From contig NZ_FOXS01000005.1 of NCBI RefSeq assembly GCF_900115775.1, positions 124,001 through 188,000 on the forward strand: a DNA stretch of 64,000 bases, given 5' to 3'. The position numbers and the translations under genes are program-made. Each line of letters opens with the position of its first letter. Within the stretch, counting starts at the first letter, position 1. Source of the stretch: Hymenobacter arizonensis (GTDB taxonomy: Bacteria > Bacteroidota > Bacteroidia > Cytophagales > Hymenobacteraceae). A model generated the notes under the pieces. That model was not told the DNA's origin and did no database searches. It was given only the letters and a program-made list of their open reading frames with translations. Positions 32,530 through 42,675 of this stretch are shown one piece after another.

Positions 32530-34356
32530 ATGGCCCTTGCTACCTGGAAAGCTCACTTCTTGGCGTTACTGCTGCTGACGACGGCCTGCTCATCGCCGGC
32601 CCAACAACCCGAGGTGATTGTCCAGGATTCGGCCGTGGGGCCGCTTACTCCGCGCCGTGAAGTATCAGAAGCACCCCGCCGGGGCCGAGTGCTCGACCGC
32701 AACGACTCGGTGCTGGTGGCTACGCGGCCCGTGTATCTGCTCACGCTGCCAGTTCGCCCGCCGCTCGATTCTATGGGGCTCAGCCGCCTGCTTGGCTGGC
32801 GCGACAGCACCTTGTGGCATCGGATAGCTGCGGCCCTGCCCTACGAAGGCGCCCGGCCCAAAGCGGGCGTCAAGCTGCTGCTTACCAATGCCGAGGCCGA
32901 AAAAATTCGCAAGCGCCAGCGCGAGTGGCCTATGTTAATCCTGACGCAGCAAACCCTGCGCACCTACACCACCGGTTCGGCGGCCAGCATCTTGGGCTAT
33001 TCCGCCGAGCAGGCGCAGCCCTTCCTGAGCGCCGCCCAACGCTACCGGCGCGGCCGGTTCTACCGCCTGCGCAACGGCGGCGTCGAAACCTATTACAACG
33101 GCCTGCTGAATGGCCGCCGGGGCGCCCGCCACCCGCTCCTCGACACGCTGGGGCAGGAGCACGGCACTTGGGCTCCCGACACCGCGTTTCAGCAGGGCCA
33201 GGACCTGCACCTGAGCCTCGATACCAAGCTGCAGGCCTATGCCGAAAGCCTGCTCGGTGGCCGCAAAGGCTACCTCGTCGCCCTCGACCCGCGCACCGGC
33301 GAAGTGCTGTGCGCCGTATCGGCGCCCACCTTCGCGCCTGGCACCCTCACCGCGCCCGACCGCGCTGGCGCCCGCCAAAAGCTGTTGTATCATGAAGACA
33401 TGCCCCTGCTCAACCGCCCCGCCACCCTGGCCAACCCGCCCGGCTCGGTGTTTAAGCTGGTGAACGCGGCGGTGGCCCTGCAGCTGGGAGCCATTCAGCC
33501 CACCACTTCGTTTCGCTGCGACCAGTCGCTCATCAATTGCGTGCACCACCACCCACCGGGCAAAAATCTCACCGTAGCCCTGCAATACAGCTGCAATCCT
33601 TATTTCTACCAGGTGATGCGCAAGCTCATTGAGCGCGTGCCCGACAGCCTGGCGGCTGATACCGTAGCGGCCCGCCACGCTAACCTGGCCGCGTGGCAGC
33701 GCTACGCCAAGTCGTTCGGGCTCGATACGCTGCTCGGCGTCGATGTGCCTCGCGAACAGGCAGGCTTCTTGCCCACACCTGCCTACTACGACGAGCGCCG
33801 GCGCACCCACAACTGGAAGTTTCGGTCCATCTACTCCCTGAGCGTAGGCCAGGGCGAAATCAACCTCACCGGCATGCAAATGGCCAATATGATGGCCATC
33901 ATCGCCAACCGAGGCTGGTACTACACCCCGCATTTTGTGCGCAGCGTCGGTGCCAATGGCCCGTTGCCCCGCTTCACCGAAAAGCACTACACCCTTATCG
34001 ATAGCGTCCACTTCGAGGCCCTGGTGCCCGGCATGATGGCCGTGATGCACCGCGGCGGCACGGCCGAAACCTCCAGCCTGGCCGATGTGGGTATCGCCAT
34101 CGCTGGCAAAACCGGCACGGTGCAAAACGACGAGGGCGACGACCACGCCACCTTCGTAGGCTTCGCCCCAGCCGACAACCCCCAGATTGCCATTGCCGTG
34201 TACCTCGAAAACGCCGGTTTTGGAGCCACGGCCGCCGCGCCAGTTGCGGCATTGGTTATTGAAAAATACCTGCGGGGTAGCATTGCCCCACGTCGCAAGC
34301 GGAAAGAGCAGCGTATGCAATACAGCACCTACCGCTACCAACGCGAGCAGCGATAA
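32530..34356 (+). CDS. PBP2-like penicillin-binding transpeptidase with a lipoprotein-type start
   Basis: The 608-aa protein cross-links peptidoglycan peptides in the periplasm if active. The start is a lipoprotein signal (residues 1-20, LLLLTTAC with the lipobox Cys20) instead of the usual uncleaved helix. The PBP dimerisation-type N-terminal domain follows (about 50-220, RGRVLDRNDS). The transpeptidase domain has all three motifs: SxxK at Ser306-Lys309 (GSVFKL), SxN at 354-356 (YSCNPYF) and KTG at 527-529 (GKTGTVQN). No rodA, mreC or mreD neighbours are present, so it is unlikely to be the main elongation PBP2. Probably an extra, specialised copy. Confidence 0.88.
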   Translation: MALATWKAHFLALLLLTTACSSPAQQPEVIVQDSAVGPLTPRREVSEAPRRGRVLDRNDSVLVATRPVYLLTLPVRPPLDSMGLSRLLGWRDSTLWHRIAAALPYEGARPKAGVKLLLTNAEAEKIRKRQREWPMLILTQQTLRTYTTGSAASILGYSAEQAQPFLSAAQRYRRGRFYRLRNGGVETYYNGLLNGRRGARHPLLDTLGQEHGTWAPDTAFQQGQDLHLSLDTKLQAYAESLLGGRKGYLVALDPRTGEVLCAVSAPTFAPGTLTAPDRAGARQKLLYHEDMPLLNRPATLANPPGSVFKLVNAAVALQLGAIQPTTSFRCDQSLINCVHHHPPGKNLTVALQYSCNPYFYQVMRKLIERVPDSLAADTVAARHANLAAWQRYAKSFGLDTLLGVDVPREQAGFLPTPAYYDERRRTHNWKFRSIYSLSVGQGEINLTGMQMANMMAIIANRGWYYTPHFVRSVGANGPLPRFTEKHYTLIDSVHFEALVPGMMAVMHRGGTAETSSLADVGIAIAGKTGTVQNDEGDDHATFVGFAPADNPQIAIAVYLENAGFGATAAAPVAALVIEKYLRGSIAPRRKRKEQRMQYSTYRYQREQR

Positions 34357-34395
34357 GCGCGGCAGTTGGCTGTTTAGGCGAGCGGGCGAAAGAAC

Positions 34396-35148
34396 CTAAA
34401 AGCTGGTGGCCAGCATGACACCGTACTGAAAGCCGGGGCCACTTTTCTTCACCCCGCGTATTTCGCCATCGTACCAGTACGCGCCTATTTCCGGCAGCAG
34501 CGAAATATTGGGCGTCAGGTCTTTTTTGAGGCCGAAAGACGCTCCGGCAATGTTGACGAAGTTCTGCCTGGCGCCTTCCGGGGCGCTGGGAATGGCCAGG
34601 TTCACGTAGCGCCCCATCACGGTGAAGTGTGTCGTCTCGTTGGTGTTGTAGGTGGCCAGCAGTGCAGCGTTGGGGCTGTAGGCATAGCGGGAGCTGTTTT
34701 CGATGAGCACGTGGGCGCCGCCGGCCCCCAGCACCACGGCCAGGTCGACCTTGCTTTCCGGCTTGGTGAGCCAAAACTTAGCGTCCAGATTGACGCCGAA
34801 GCCGGGGCCGACCGTGGAAAAAGGCAACGGAATGGGCGCCAGGCGCAGGCCAACGTCCAAGTGCTCGGCCAGGCCGTAGCGGAAGCCGGCGTGGGGGATG
34901 GTGAAGAAAGCGCTGGTCAGGCTCGGGTCGCCCAGAAACACTACCTGCCCGCCCAGCCCGGCCGCAAACCCGATGCGCTTGCGCGGCATAGTTCGCGCCG
35001 TGCCGAAGTTCACCACCCAGAAACCGAAAGAATCGAGGGGCAGCAACCCGGCAGATAACAGCAGGAGCATCGCCGTGAGGCGGGAAAAAACGGGCGCAGC
35101 TTTCGCCGCACCGGAGGCATTACGCGGTGAGTAGAAGTGAAAATTCAT
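34396..35148 (-). CDS. Probable outer-membrane beta-barrel protein, unknown
   Basis: I do not recognise this 250-aa protein. A signal-like hydrophobic segment (about residues 25-42) is followed by alternating polar and hydrophobic strands with many Gly and aromatic residues and a final Phe (YGVMLATSF), the pattern of a small outer-membrane barrel. It converges on the PBP-like gene with only 39 nt between the stop codons. It may share a promoter region with nothing else. Function unknown. Confidence 0.7.
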   Translation of the reverse strand: MNFHFYSPRNASGAAKAAPVFSRLTAMLLLLSAGLLPLDSFGFWVVNFGTARTMPRKRIGFAAGLGGQVVFLGDPSLTSAFFTIPHAGFRYGLAEHLDVGLRLAPIPLPFSTVGPGFGVNLDAKFWLTKPESKVDLAVVLGAGGAHVLIENSSRYAYSPNAALLATYNTNETTHFTVMGRYVNLAIPSAPEGARQNFVNIAGASFGLKKDLTPNISLLPEIGAYWYDGEIRGVKKSGPGFQYGVMLATSF

Positions 35149-35204
35149 AAAGCAGGAGAGTTAAAAAAAGAGTTTTAGCTAATAGATATGGGGCCCGCCG
35201 ACGG

Positions 35205-36396
<1,192 letters not shown>

Positions 36397-36404
<8 letters not shown>

Positions 36405-36834
36405 GGCGTAGGCCGGCGGTCAGCTGCCGGTCGACCGACCAGCGCCCCCCGCCTTCAATGAGCAGAAAAACCGAGCCCAGCAGCATGGCCCAATCGGTGC
36501 GGCTGCCGTGCAGCAGCTCCCAGAAGCCCTCGGTGGCAAATACCTGGGCTTTGGTGGTAGCCAGTGCCACCAGCATGATGATGAGTAAAGGGAGGCTGGC
36601 CAGCCGGGTAAAGAGCCCCAGTAGCACCAGCAGCCCGCAAACGGTTTCGAACCCGCCCACAAAAGTGCCCAGGAACTCGGGCGCCGGCAGCCCAATCTTG
36701 GCGAAGCGGCCGGCGCCGCGGGAGGCGGGCAGGATAAACTTTTGCAGGCCTTCGGTGAAGAACACTAGGCCCACCATCAGGCGGATGAGCAAGGTGGTGG
36801 CGGCAGCGTCGGTGCGTAAGAAGCGGGAGAGCAT
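36397..36834 (-). CDS. DoxX-family membrane protein
   Basis: The 145-aa protein has four membrane segments and the family pattern RLMVGLVFFTEGLQKF and TFVGGFETVCGLLVLLGLFTR. DoxX-type proteins are linked to thiol redox balance, quinone metabolism or oxidative-stress complexes; the precise role is unproven. It is the first gene of the DoxX-chrA operon (8-nt overlap), which points to a role with metal or oxidant stress. Confidence 0.88.
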
Positions 36835-37094
36835 AAGTTGATATCAATTGGCGATAAAGCGACTGGGCAGCTCGCGTTTCAAGCCGTGGCGAATCGTGGG
36901 CTTCGTTTATCGGTTTTCGGCAGCCTTCCGCCCTGCGGCCGGGACAACCAAAAGCAAGCACCTGCCCAAAGCCGCAAACAAAAGTCCGGCAGCGCGCTTA
37001 TTTCTGCCAGTACAAAAACGCGCATTACTGGTATAATACGGAAGCCTAGCCCGACTCGCGGGCTTCCCAGTTGTTTTCCTTTCCTGCCTATTTT

Positions 37095-37946
37095 ATGCGA
37101 AATGCCCTGCCCGAAGCGCCCGAAGTTCCCATCAAGGACAAGCGCGGCCCCCGCAACGAATGGGTGTGTCGCCGCATGCGCGAGGTCATCAAAACCACTT
37201 CCCCGCACGGCCACGCGCATTATTTCGAGCTGATTTACCTGACGCAGGGCGGCGGCAGCCACACCATTGATTTTCACACCTGCCCGGTGGGCCCGCAGCG
37301 CTTCTACCTGGTGCGGCCCGGCCAGGTGCATCACTGGGAGCTGACCCAGGTACCCAAAGGCTATGTGCTGCTGCTGAGCGAAGACCTGGTGGCCGACAAC
37401 CCCCTAGCCGGATTGCTGCGCGAAGACAGCCTAGGCGCCACCGGGCCGGTGCAGGACCACGCCGACGAGATTGCGGCACTTTTTGAGCGCATTGAACGCG
37501 AGAGCGACGCCCCCGCCCCCGACAGCGCCCAACTGGTGCGCTCTTACCTGCAGGTGCTGCTCTCGCTGCTGGTGCGTGAGCAAGCCGCTGCGCCCGCTTC
37601 CCGCCCGCCCGAGCCGGAACAGGTGCAGGTTTTTCGCCGGCTGCTGGAAGCCGATTACCGTCGCCGTTTTTTGGTGCATGACTACGCGGCCCAGCTCCGC
37701 ATTACCCCGCGCTACCTCAACCAGCTGTGCCAGCAGGCACTGGGCACCACGGCCGGGGAGCTCATTGCGCGGCGGCGCCTCACCGAGGCCCGGCGCCTGC
37801 TGGCCTACACCCAGCGCACGGTGGCCCAAATAGCCTTCGACCTGAGTTTTAGCGACCCGTCGCACTTCGGCAAGTTTTTTCGGAGCCGCACCGGGCAGTC
37901 GCCTCGGCAGTTTCGAAGCCAAGGCTCCCGGCGCGAACAGCTGTAG
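37095..37946 (+). CDS. AraC-family transcriptional regulator
   Basis: The 283-aa DNA-binding regulator has an N-terminal cupin-like sensor half (about residues 40-120, FELIYLTQGGGSHTIDF) and a C-terminal double helix-turn-helix (about 180-275). The latter is clear from LRITPRYLNQLCQQALG and VAQIAFDLSFSDPSHFGKFF. The ATG at 37095 is chosen over a TTG at 37071. It is divergent from DoxX-chrA across 260 nt, so it is a reasonable candidate to control that operon. The gap contains a hairpin at 37040-37067. Confidence 0.92.
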   Translation: MRNALPEAPEVPIKDKRGPRNEWVCRRMREVIKTTSPHGHAHYFELIYLTQGGGSHTIDFHTCPVGPQRFYLVRPGQVHHWELTQVPKGYVLLLSEDLVADNPLAGLLREDSLGATGPVQDHADEIAALFERIERESDAPAPDSAQLVRSYLQVLLSLLVREQAAAPASRPPEPEQVQVFRRLLEADYRRRFLVHDYAAQLRITPRYLNQLCQQALGTTAGELIARRRLTEARRLLAYTQRTVAQIAFDLSFSDPSHFGKFFRSRTGQSPRQFRSQGSRREQL

Positions 37947-38100
37947 GCTCGGAAGGGCGGGTGCGCAGCCCGGACAGCGAAAAACTTATCCTGCCAGCAA
38001 GGTTGTTCTGCGTAGCACGGTTATTCAGGCGAATCTTTGTAGTTACATCCGGTAAGCCTGCTCACGGCCAACCGTCGCCAACCCCCGTAGTTTCCCAAAG

Positions 38101-38916
38101 ATGACTTTCCATAAATACCAAGGCACCGGCAACGACTTCGTCATCATCGACGACCGGGCCATGGAGTTCGACGAAACCGACCACGCCTACATTGCCCGCC
38201 TCTGTAACCGTCGCTTCGGCATCGGCGCCGACGGCCTCATGCTACTCCGTGACCTCACCGGCTACGATTTCGAAATGGTGTACTTCAACGCCGACGGCCG
38301 CCCCAGCTCCATGTGCGGCAACGGCGGCCGCTGCCTCGTGGCCTTTGCCAAGTACCTCGGCATTATCGAAGACACCGCCCATTTCCTGGCCATCGACGGC
38401 CCCCACGACGCCAAGGTCGAAGACGATGGCACCGTGCGCCTGAAAATGATAGACGTGGCCCCGCCCCAAGAAGCCGAAGTAGGGGCCGTGCCCGGCAGGG
38501 AGGACGACGTTTTTCTGCACACCGGCTCGCCCCATCACGTGCACTTCCTCGACCCGGCCGAGGCGCCCAGCCTAGCTGATTTCAACGTCTTCGCCGCTGG
38601 CCACGACATTCGCTACGACCAGGCCTACGACCCCGCCGGCACCAACGTCAACTTTGTGGAAGTGCCCGGCGACCCCAGCCAGCCCTGGCCCGTGCGCACC
38701 TACGAGCGCGGCGTGGAAGACGAAACCCTAAGCTGCGGCACGGGCGTGACGGCGGTGGCGCTGGCCGCCAGTGGCCGCGGTGCGCAGTCGCCGGTGCGCC
38801 TGCGCACGCCCGGCGGCGACTTGGAAGTGTCCTTCGACAAGCGAGCCGACGGTGGGTTCAACAATATTTGGCTGAGCGGGCCGGCCGTGCGCGTATTTGG
38901 CGGAGTGCTGGAGTAG
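38101..38916 (+). CDS. dapF: Diaminopimelate epimerase
   Basis: The enzyme turns LL- into meso-diaminopimelate for peptidoglycan and lysine. It is a PLP-independent two-base racemase in the cytoplasm, here 271 aa. The two catalytic cysteines are Cys72 (SSMCGNGGRCL) and Cys213 (TLSCGTGVTAVALA). The N-terminal FHKYQGTGNDFVIIDDR is diagnostic. No other dap genes are adjacent. Confidence 0.97.
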   Translation: MTFHKYQGTGNDFVIIDDRAMEFDETDHAYIARLCNRRFGIGADGLMLLRDLTGYDFEMVYFNADGRPSSMCGNGGRCLVAFAKYLGIIEDTAHFLAIDGPHDAKVEDDGTVRLKMIDVAPPQEAEVGAVPGREDDVFLHTGSPHHVHFLDPAEAPSLADFNVFAAGHDIRYDQAYDPAGTNVNFVEVPGDPSQPWPVRTYERGVEDETLSCGTGVTAVALAASGRGAQSPVRLRTPGGDLEVSFDKRADGGFNNIWLSGPAVRVFGGVLE

Positions 38917-39042
38917 GGAACGGTAGAAGGCTTGTAAAAAAAATAGGAGAATAGAAGCATTGCGGTTTGGGTTTGGGTTGCTAAATTGCTCGATTTTAGC
39001 AACAGAGGACTATTTAGCCTAATTCTATATTCTACCTGTTTT

Positions 39043-40601
39043 ATGAATAAAAAAATACTCGCTCTTGGCGCGGCCCTGTGCTTGCCACTCACGGCCGCCT
39101 TTGCCCAGCAAACCCCCAAGCCCATTGCGCGCCACCTCGTATATGCGTCGGCTTTCGAAGAAGCGGCCCTGAATGCAGCCGAACCCGCCACGGAAAAAAG
39201 CCGCCTTGCGCAACTACTAGCCATCAAACCCGGCGCCAATGAGGCCCAGTTGGCGCACGCCACCACGGTGCTGGCCAACGTGTATGCGCAGGTAGATGCC
39301 ACCCGGCCCGAAGGCAAATCCCTGGCCAAGCGCGTGCGCACCATTTTCGACATCGTGCACAAGGACTTCCTCTCCAAGTACGAAGACAAGGCTACGTTTG
39401 ACCAAACCATTTCGTCTGGCGTGTACAACTGCGTGAGCGTTTCGGCGCTGTACTCCCTGATTTTTGAGCACTATCGCATTCCGTACGCCATCAAGCAAAA
39501 GCCCACCCACGTGTACGTGGTGGCTGACCCTGAAGGCAGCAACATTCTCGTGGAGGCCACCGACCCTCAGGGCGGTTACTTCTTGCCCGATGCGCGCTTC
39601 AAAAAGGCCTATGTAGAGTACTTGGCCGAACATAAGCTGGTGAGCCAGGAAGAGGTAGCCCGGCTGGGCACCGAGGAAGTTTTCAAGCAAAAATTTCAGG
39701 CCGACAAAACCATCAGCCTGACCCAGCTCATTTCACTGCAGTATTACAACAAAGGCGTGCTGGCCCTTACCGAAGAAGCGCCCGAGGAAAGCTACCAGGC
39801 CCTGCAAAAGGTCGAGAAGTTGTTCCCCGCCGTCGAAACCAAGTACTTGCTGCTCGAAAGCCTGCGCCACCGGCTAAGCGGCATTAGCTATTCCAAAATA
39901 GAAGAAGTGGAATTGCTTGCGGATTTTTATGCCCGCCAGCCCGGCACCAAGTTTCGCGACGAGGCGGTCAACGACTTCCGGGTGCTCACTCAGAAGTTTC
40001 TCTCGACAAAGGCGACACCGCCACCTACCGCGGCGTCTACAAAGTCTTTCAGACCAGCGTGGCCGATTCGAGCACACGGGGCGCTATTTCATTTGTCTAT
40101 TACATGCAGCGGGGGCGCATAAAAATGTTGCAGCAAAACAACACGGCTGCCTTTCAGCTGCTCATGCGCGCCTACCATTTCAATCCGGCCAGCGCCGACC
40201 TGCAGGGTTTGGTTAATGCCTTGGTGCGGGAAGAAAACAGCCGCAGCGGTGGCGGCATTCGCATGTTGGGCAGCTTGGATTTGTTTGCGTACGAAAACCC
40301 GCAGGAGAAGAGCAGCCCGCTGCTGCAGCAAGCCTACCTGTTTACCTACGGCCGCGCGGCCTTCGACTACTTTGCACAAGGCAAGCGCACCGAAGGAAAG
40401 AAATACCTCACCCTGTTTGAGCAGGCCCGCGCGCACAAAGACGCCTCCATTGAAAACGAAGTGGTAGCCAACGTGTACCTGGCCGCTTGCCTGGCGTCGG
40501 GCCGAGCCAACGATGTGGTCAGCGCCAAAGCCTATGCCCGCAAAGGCCTGGCATTCGAACCCAACAACCAAGACCTGAAACGCATAGCCGCCTTGCGGTA
40601 G
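39043..40601 (+). pseudogene. Exported transglutaminase-like/TPR protein gene with a frameshift
   Basis: Two frames belong together. The first (39043 to about 40004) encodes a signal peptide (ALCLPLTAAFAQ) and a transglutaminase-like core with Cys130 (SGVYNCVSVSAL), His156 (KPTHVYVVAD) and an Asp near 174. It then starts helical repeats. The sense continues in the -1 frame from GAC at 40005 (DKGDTATYRGVYKVFQ) to the stop at 40601, with TPR-like helices. Without a 1-nt loss near 40003-40005 the product would be about 519 aa. Either the gene is inactive or the sequence has an error. The first frame alone would give a truncated protein ending at 40122. Confidence 0.8.
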
Positions 40602-40641
40602 TTTTCGTAAGGGACTTTGCCCAGGTTTGGGCGTTTGTGCT

Positions 40642-41142
40642 ATGCTCTATCTGCGCGCCCTCGAGCCCGAAGACCTTGATTTCCTATTCTCCTTGGAGAA
40701 CGACCCGGACATCTGGGGCGTGTCGGACACAATGGGCCCCGTGTCCAAACACGCACTGCGTGAGTATTTGACGCACGCTACGGCCGACTTCTACGTAGTG
40801 AGGCAATTGCGGCTCGTGGTTACTACTGAAATTAGCAGCGCGCCGGTTGGCGTGGTCGACCTGTTTGAGTACGACCCGCTGCACCAGCGGGCCGGAATTG
40901 GCATCACCATTTTAGCCAGCCACCGGCGGCACGGCTACGCCCGGCAAGCGCTGGAACTGCTCAAAGTTCATGCCCGCCAGGTGCTGCGCCTGCACCAAGT
41001 GTATGCCACGGTGGGTGCTGGTAATGGCCCTAGTTTGAGGTTGTTCCGGGCCGCGGGGTTCCGGCGGGTGGGCACGCGCCACCAGTGGCTGCGGACTCCC
41101 AGCGGCTGGGACGATGCCGTGGAATGGCAGTGCCTACTATAG
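40642..41142 (+). CDS. GNAT-family N-acetyltransferase
   Basis: The 166-aa cytoplasmic acetyl-CoA-dependent transferase belongs to the RimJ/RimL-like branch. Features are the start YLRALEPEDLDFLFSLENDP, the acetyl-CoA loop GITILASHRRHGYARQAL and ATVGAGNGPSLRLFRAAGF. Substrate unknown; related proteins modify N-termini, spermidine or amino sugars. The ATG at 40642 fits the family start exactly. Confidence 0.9.
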   Translation: MLYLRALEPEDLDFLFSLENDPDIWGVSDTMGPVSKHALREYLTHATADFYVVRQLRLVVTTEISSAPVGVVDLFEYDPLHQRAGIGITILASHRRHGYARQALELLKVHARQVLRLHQVYATVGAGNGPSLRLFRAAGFRRVGTRHQWLRTPSGWDDAVEWQCLL

Positions 41143-41334
41143 TGTATTTACGCGTTTTCCCGGAGGCTTGGTATTTATACTTAGCATTAAAGAATTTAAT
41201 GCGTGGCCTGTTAGCAAAGTAAGCTCAACCATATCCTTCGCCCTAACGGGTCCGTATAGGGTGGCAAGCGCCCCGGTCGTCTATCCTGTTGCTATTCCGG
41301 AGCGGCGCGAAATCTTATCTTCTTGTTGATTTCC

Positions 41335-42630
41335 ATGCCACCATCGTCGACGGCGGAAGCACCCCTGCGTGCCTCCTCCACCGCTGCCCGGCCCAGCGCA
41401 TCAGCTGCCGAAAATACTACCGCATATACCCTGCCAGACCTGGTTTGCTTTGCGCATTTGCATTGGGACTTTGTGTGGCAGCGCCCCCAGCATTTGTTTT
41501 CCCGTTTTGCCCAGCACGGGCGCGTGTTTTATATCGAAGATGCCTTTTACCACAGCGACAACCTGGTTGAGCCGCACATCGAGATAAAAGAGCGGGACAA
41601 CAATGTGAAGGTGGTGGTGGTGCACCTGCCCCAGCGCCTGCGCGACGATGAAACGGCCAGTGAGCAAGCGCAAGCCGAAATCCTAAGCCAATACTTTACC
41701 GAGCAACAGATTACGAAATACGTTTCCTGGTACTATACGCCCATGGCGATAGGCAAGTCGCGGCATTTCACGCCGGTGCTCACCGTGTACGACTGCATGG
41801 ACGAGCTGGCCAACTTCAAGTTTGCCCACCCCGAGCTGAAAAAGCGCGAGCAGGAGTTGTTCCAGAAAGCCGACCTCGTGTTCACGGGCGGCCAAACGCT
41901 GTACGAAGCGAAGCGCGAGCAACATGCCGACGCCCACGCCTTCCCCAGCAGCATCGACAAGGACCACTTCGGTCAGGCCCGTGGCCCGCTGGCCGAACCC
42001 GCCGACCAAGCTTCCATTGCGCACCCGCGTGTTGGTTTCTTTGGGGTGGTCGACGAGCGCCTCGACATCGAGCTGCTGCGCGAATTATCGCAGAACCACC
42101 CGGAATGGCAATTCGTCATTATTGGGCCTGTGGTCAAGATTGACCCCGCTATTTTGCCCCGTACCGCCAACGTGCATTACCTCGGCGGTAAGGACTACAA
42201 GGAACTTCCCGCCTATTTAAAGGGTTGGGATGTAGCAACATTGCTATTCGCCGATAACGAAAGCACCAAGTTCATTTCGCCGACCAAAACCCCGGAATAC
42301 CTGTCGGCCGGCAACCCCGTAGTAAGCACACCGATTCGCGATGTGGTGCGCCCCTACGGCGACCTGAACCTGGTGCAGATTGCTGACAACGCCAACGATT
42401 TTGGCGCAGCCATCGAGAAGGCCCTTACCCAGCGCGACGACGCCGACTGGCGCCAGCGCACCGACGACTACCTGGCCACCATCTCCTGGGACCAAACCTG
42501 GCAGGGCATGGTCGACCTGATGCAGCAGCGCCTCGCTGCGAAAACTCCCGACGCGGCCCCCGCCGCAAGCAACCAACCGGCCGATGGCACGTCCGAGGGC
42601 AGCCCCTCGGCTTCGGCTCTGCGCAATTAG
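41335..42630 (+). CDS. Glycosyltransferase (GT-B fold) of the glf-linked type
   Basis: The 431-aa cytoplasmic or membrane-associated glycosyltransferase has a characteristic N-terminal motif CFAHLHWDFVWQRPQHLFSR (about residues 38-57). The donor-binding half has GFFGVVDERLDIEL, VHYLGGKDYKELPAYL and FISPTKTPEYLSAGNPVV, where the conserved Glu contacts the nucleotide sugar. The N-terminal 30 residues and the end are Ala/Ser/Pro-rich. I take the ATG at 41335. It is 45 nt from glf in the same direction, so it may use UDP-galactofuranose made by Glf or modify the same glycan. The acceptor is unknown. Confidence 0.87.
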   Translation: MPPSSTAEAPLRASSTAARPSASAAENTTAYTLPDLVCFAHLHWDFVWQRPQHLFSRFAQHGRVFYIEDAFYHSDNLVEPHIEIKERDNNVKVVVVHLPQRLRDDETASEQAQAEILSQYFTEQQITKYVSWYYTPMAIGKSRHFTPVLTVYDCMDELANFKFAHPELKKREQELFQKADLVFTGGQTLYEAKREQHADAHAFPSSIDKDHFGQARGPLAEPADQASIAHPRVGFFGVVDERLDIELLRELSQNHPEWQFVIIGPVVKIDPAILPRTANVHYLGGKDYKELPAYLKGWDVATLLFADNESTKFISPTKTPEYLSAGNPVVSTPIRDVVRPYGDLNLVQIADNANDFGAAIEKALTQRDDADWRQRTDDYLATISWDQTWQGMVDLMQQRLAAKTPDAAPAASNQPADGTSEGSPSASALRN

Positions 42631-42675
42631 CCCAACTTATTTAGTCCCTTCTACACTCCCATACTCCTACGCACC

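Noticed and set aside
36838..37233. Plus-strand frames in the DoxX/AraC gap
   Set aside because: The translations are low in folded-protein features and the real AraC start at 37095 overlaps them in another frame.
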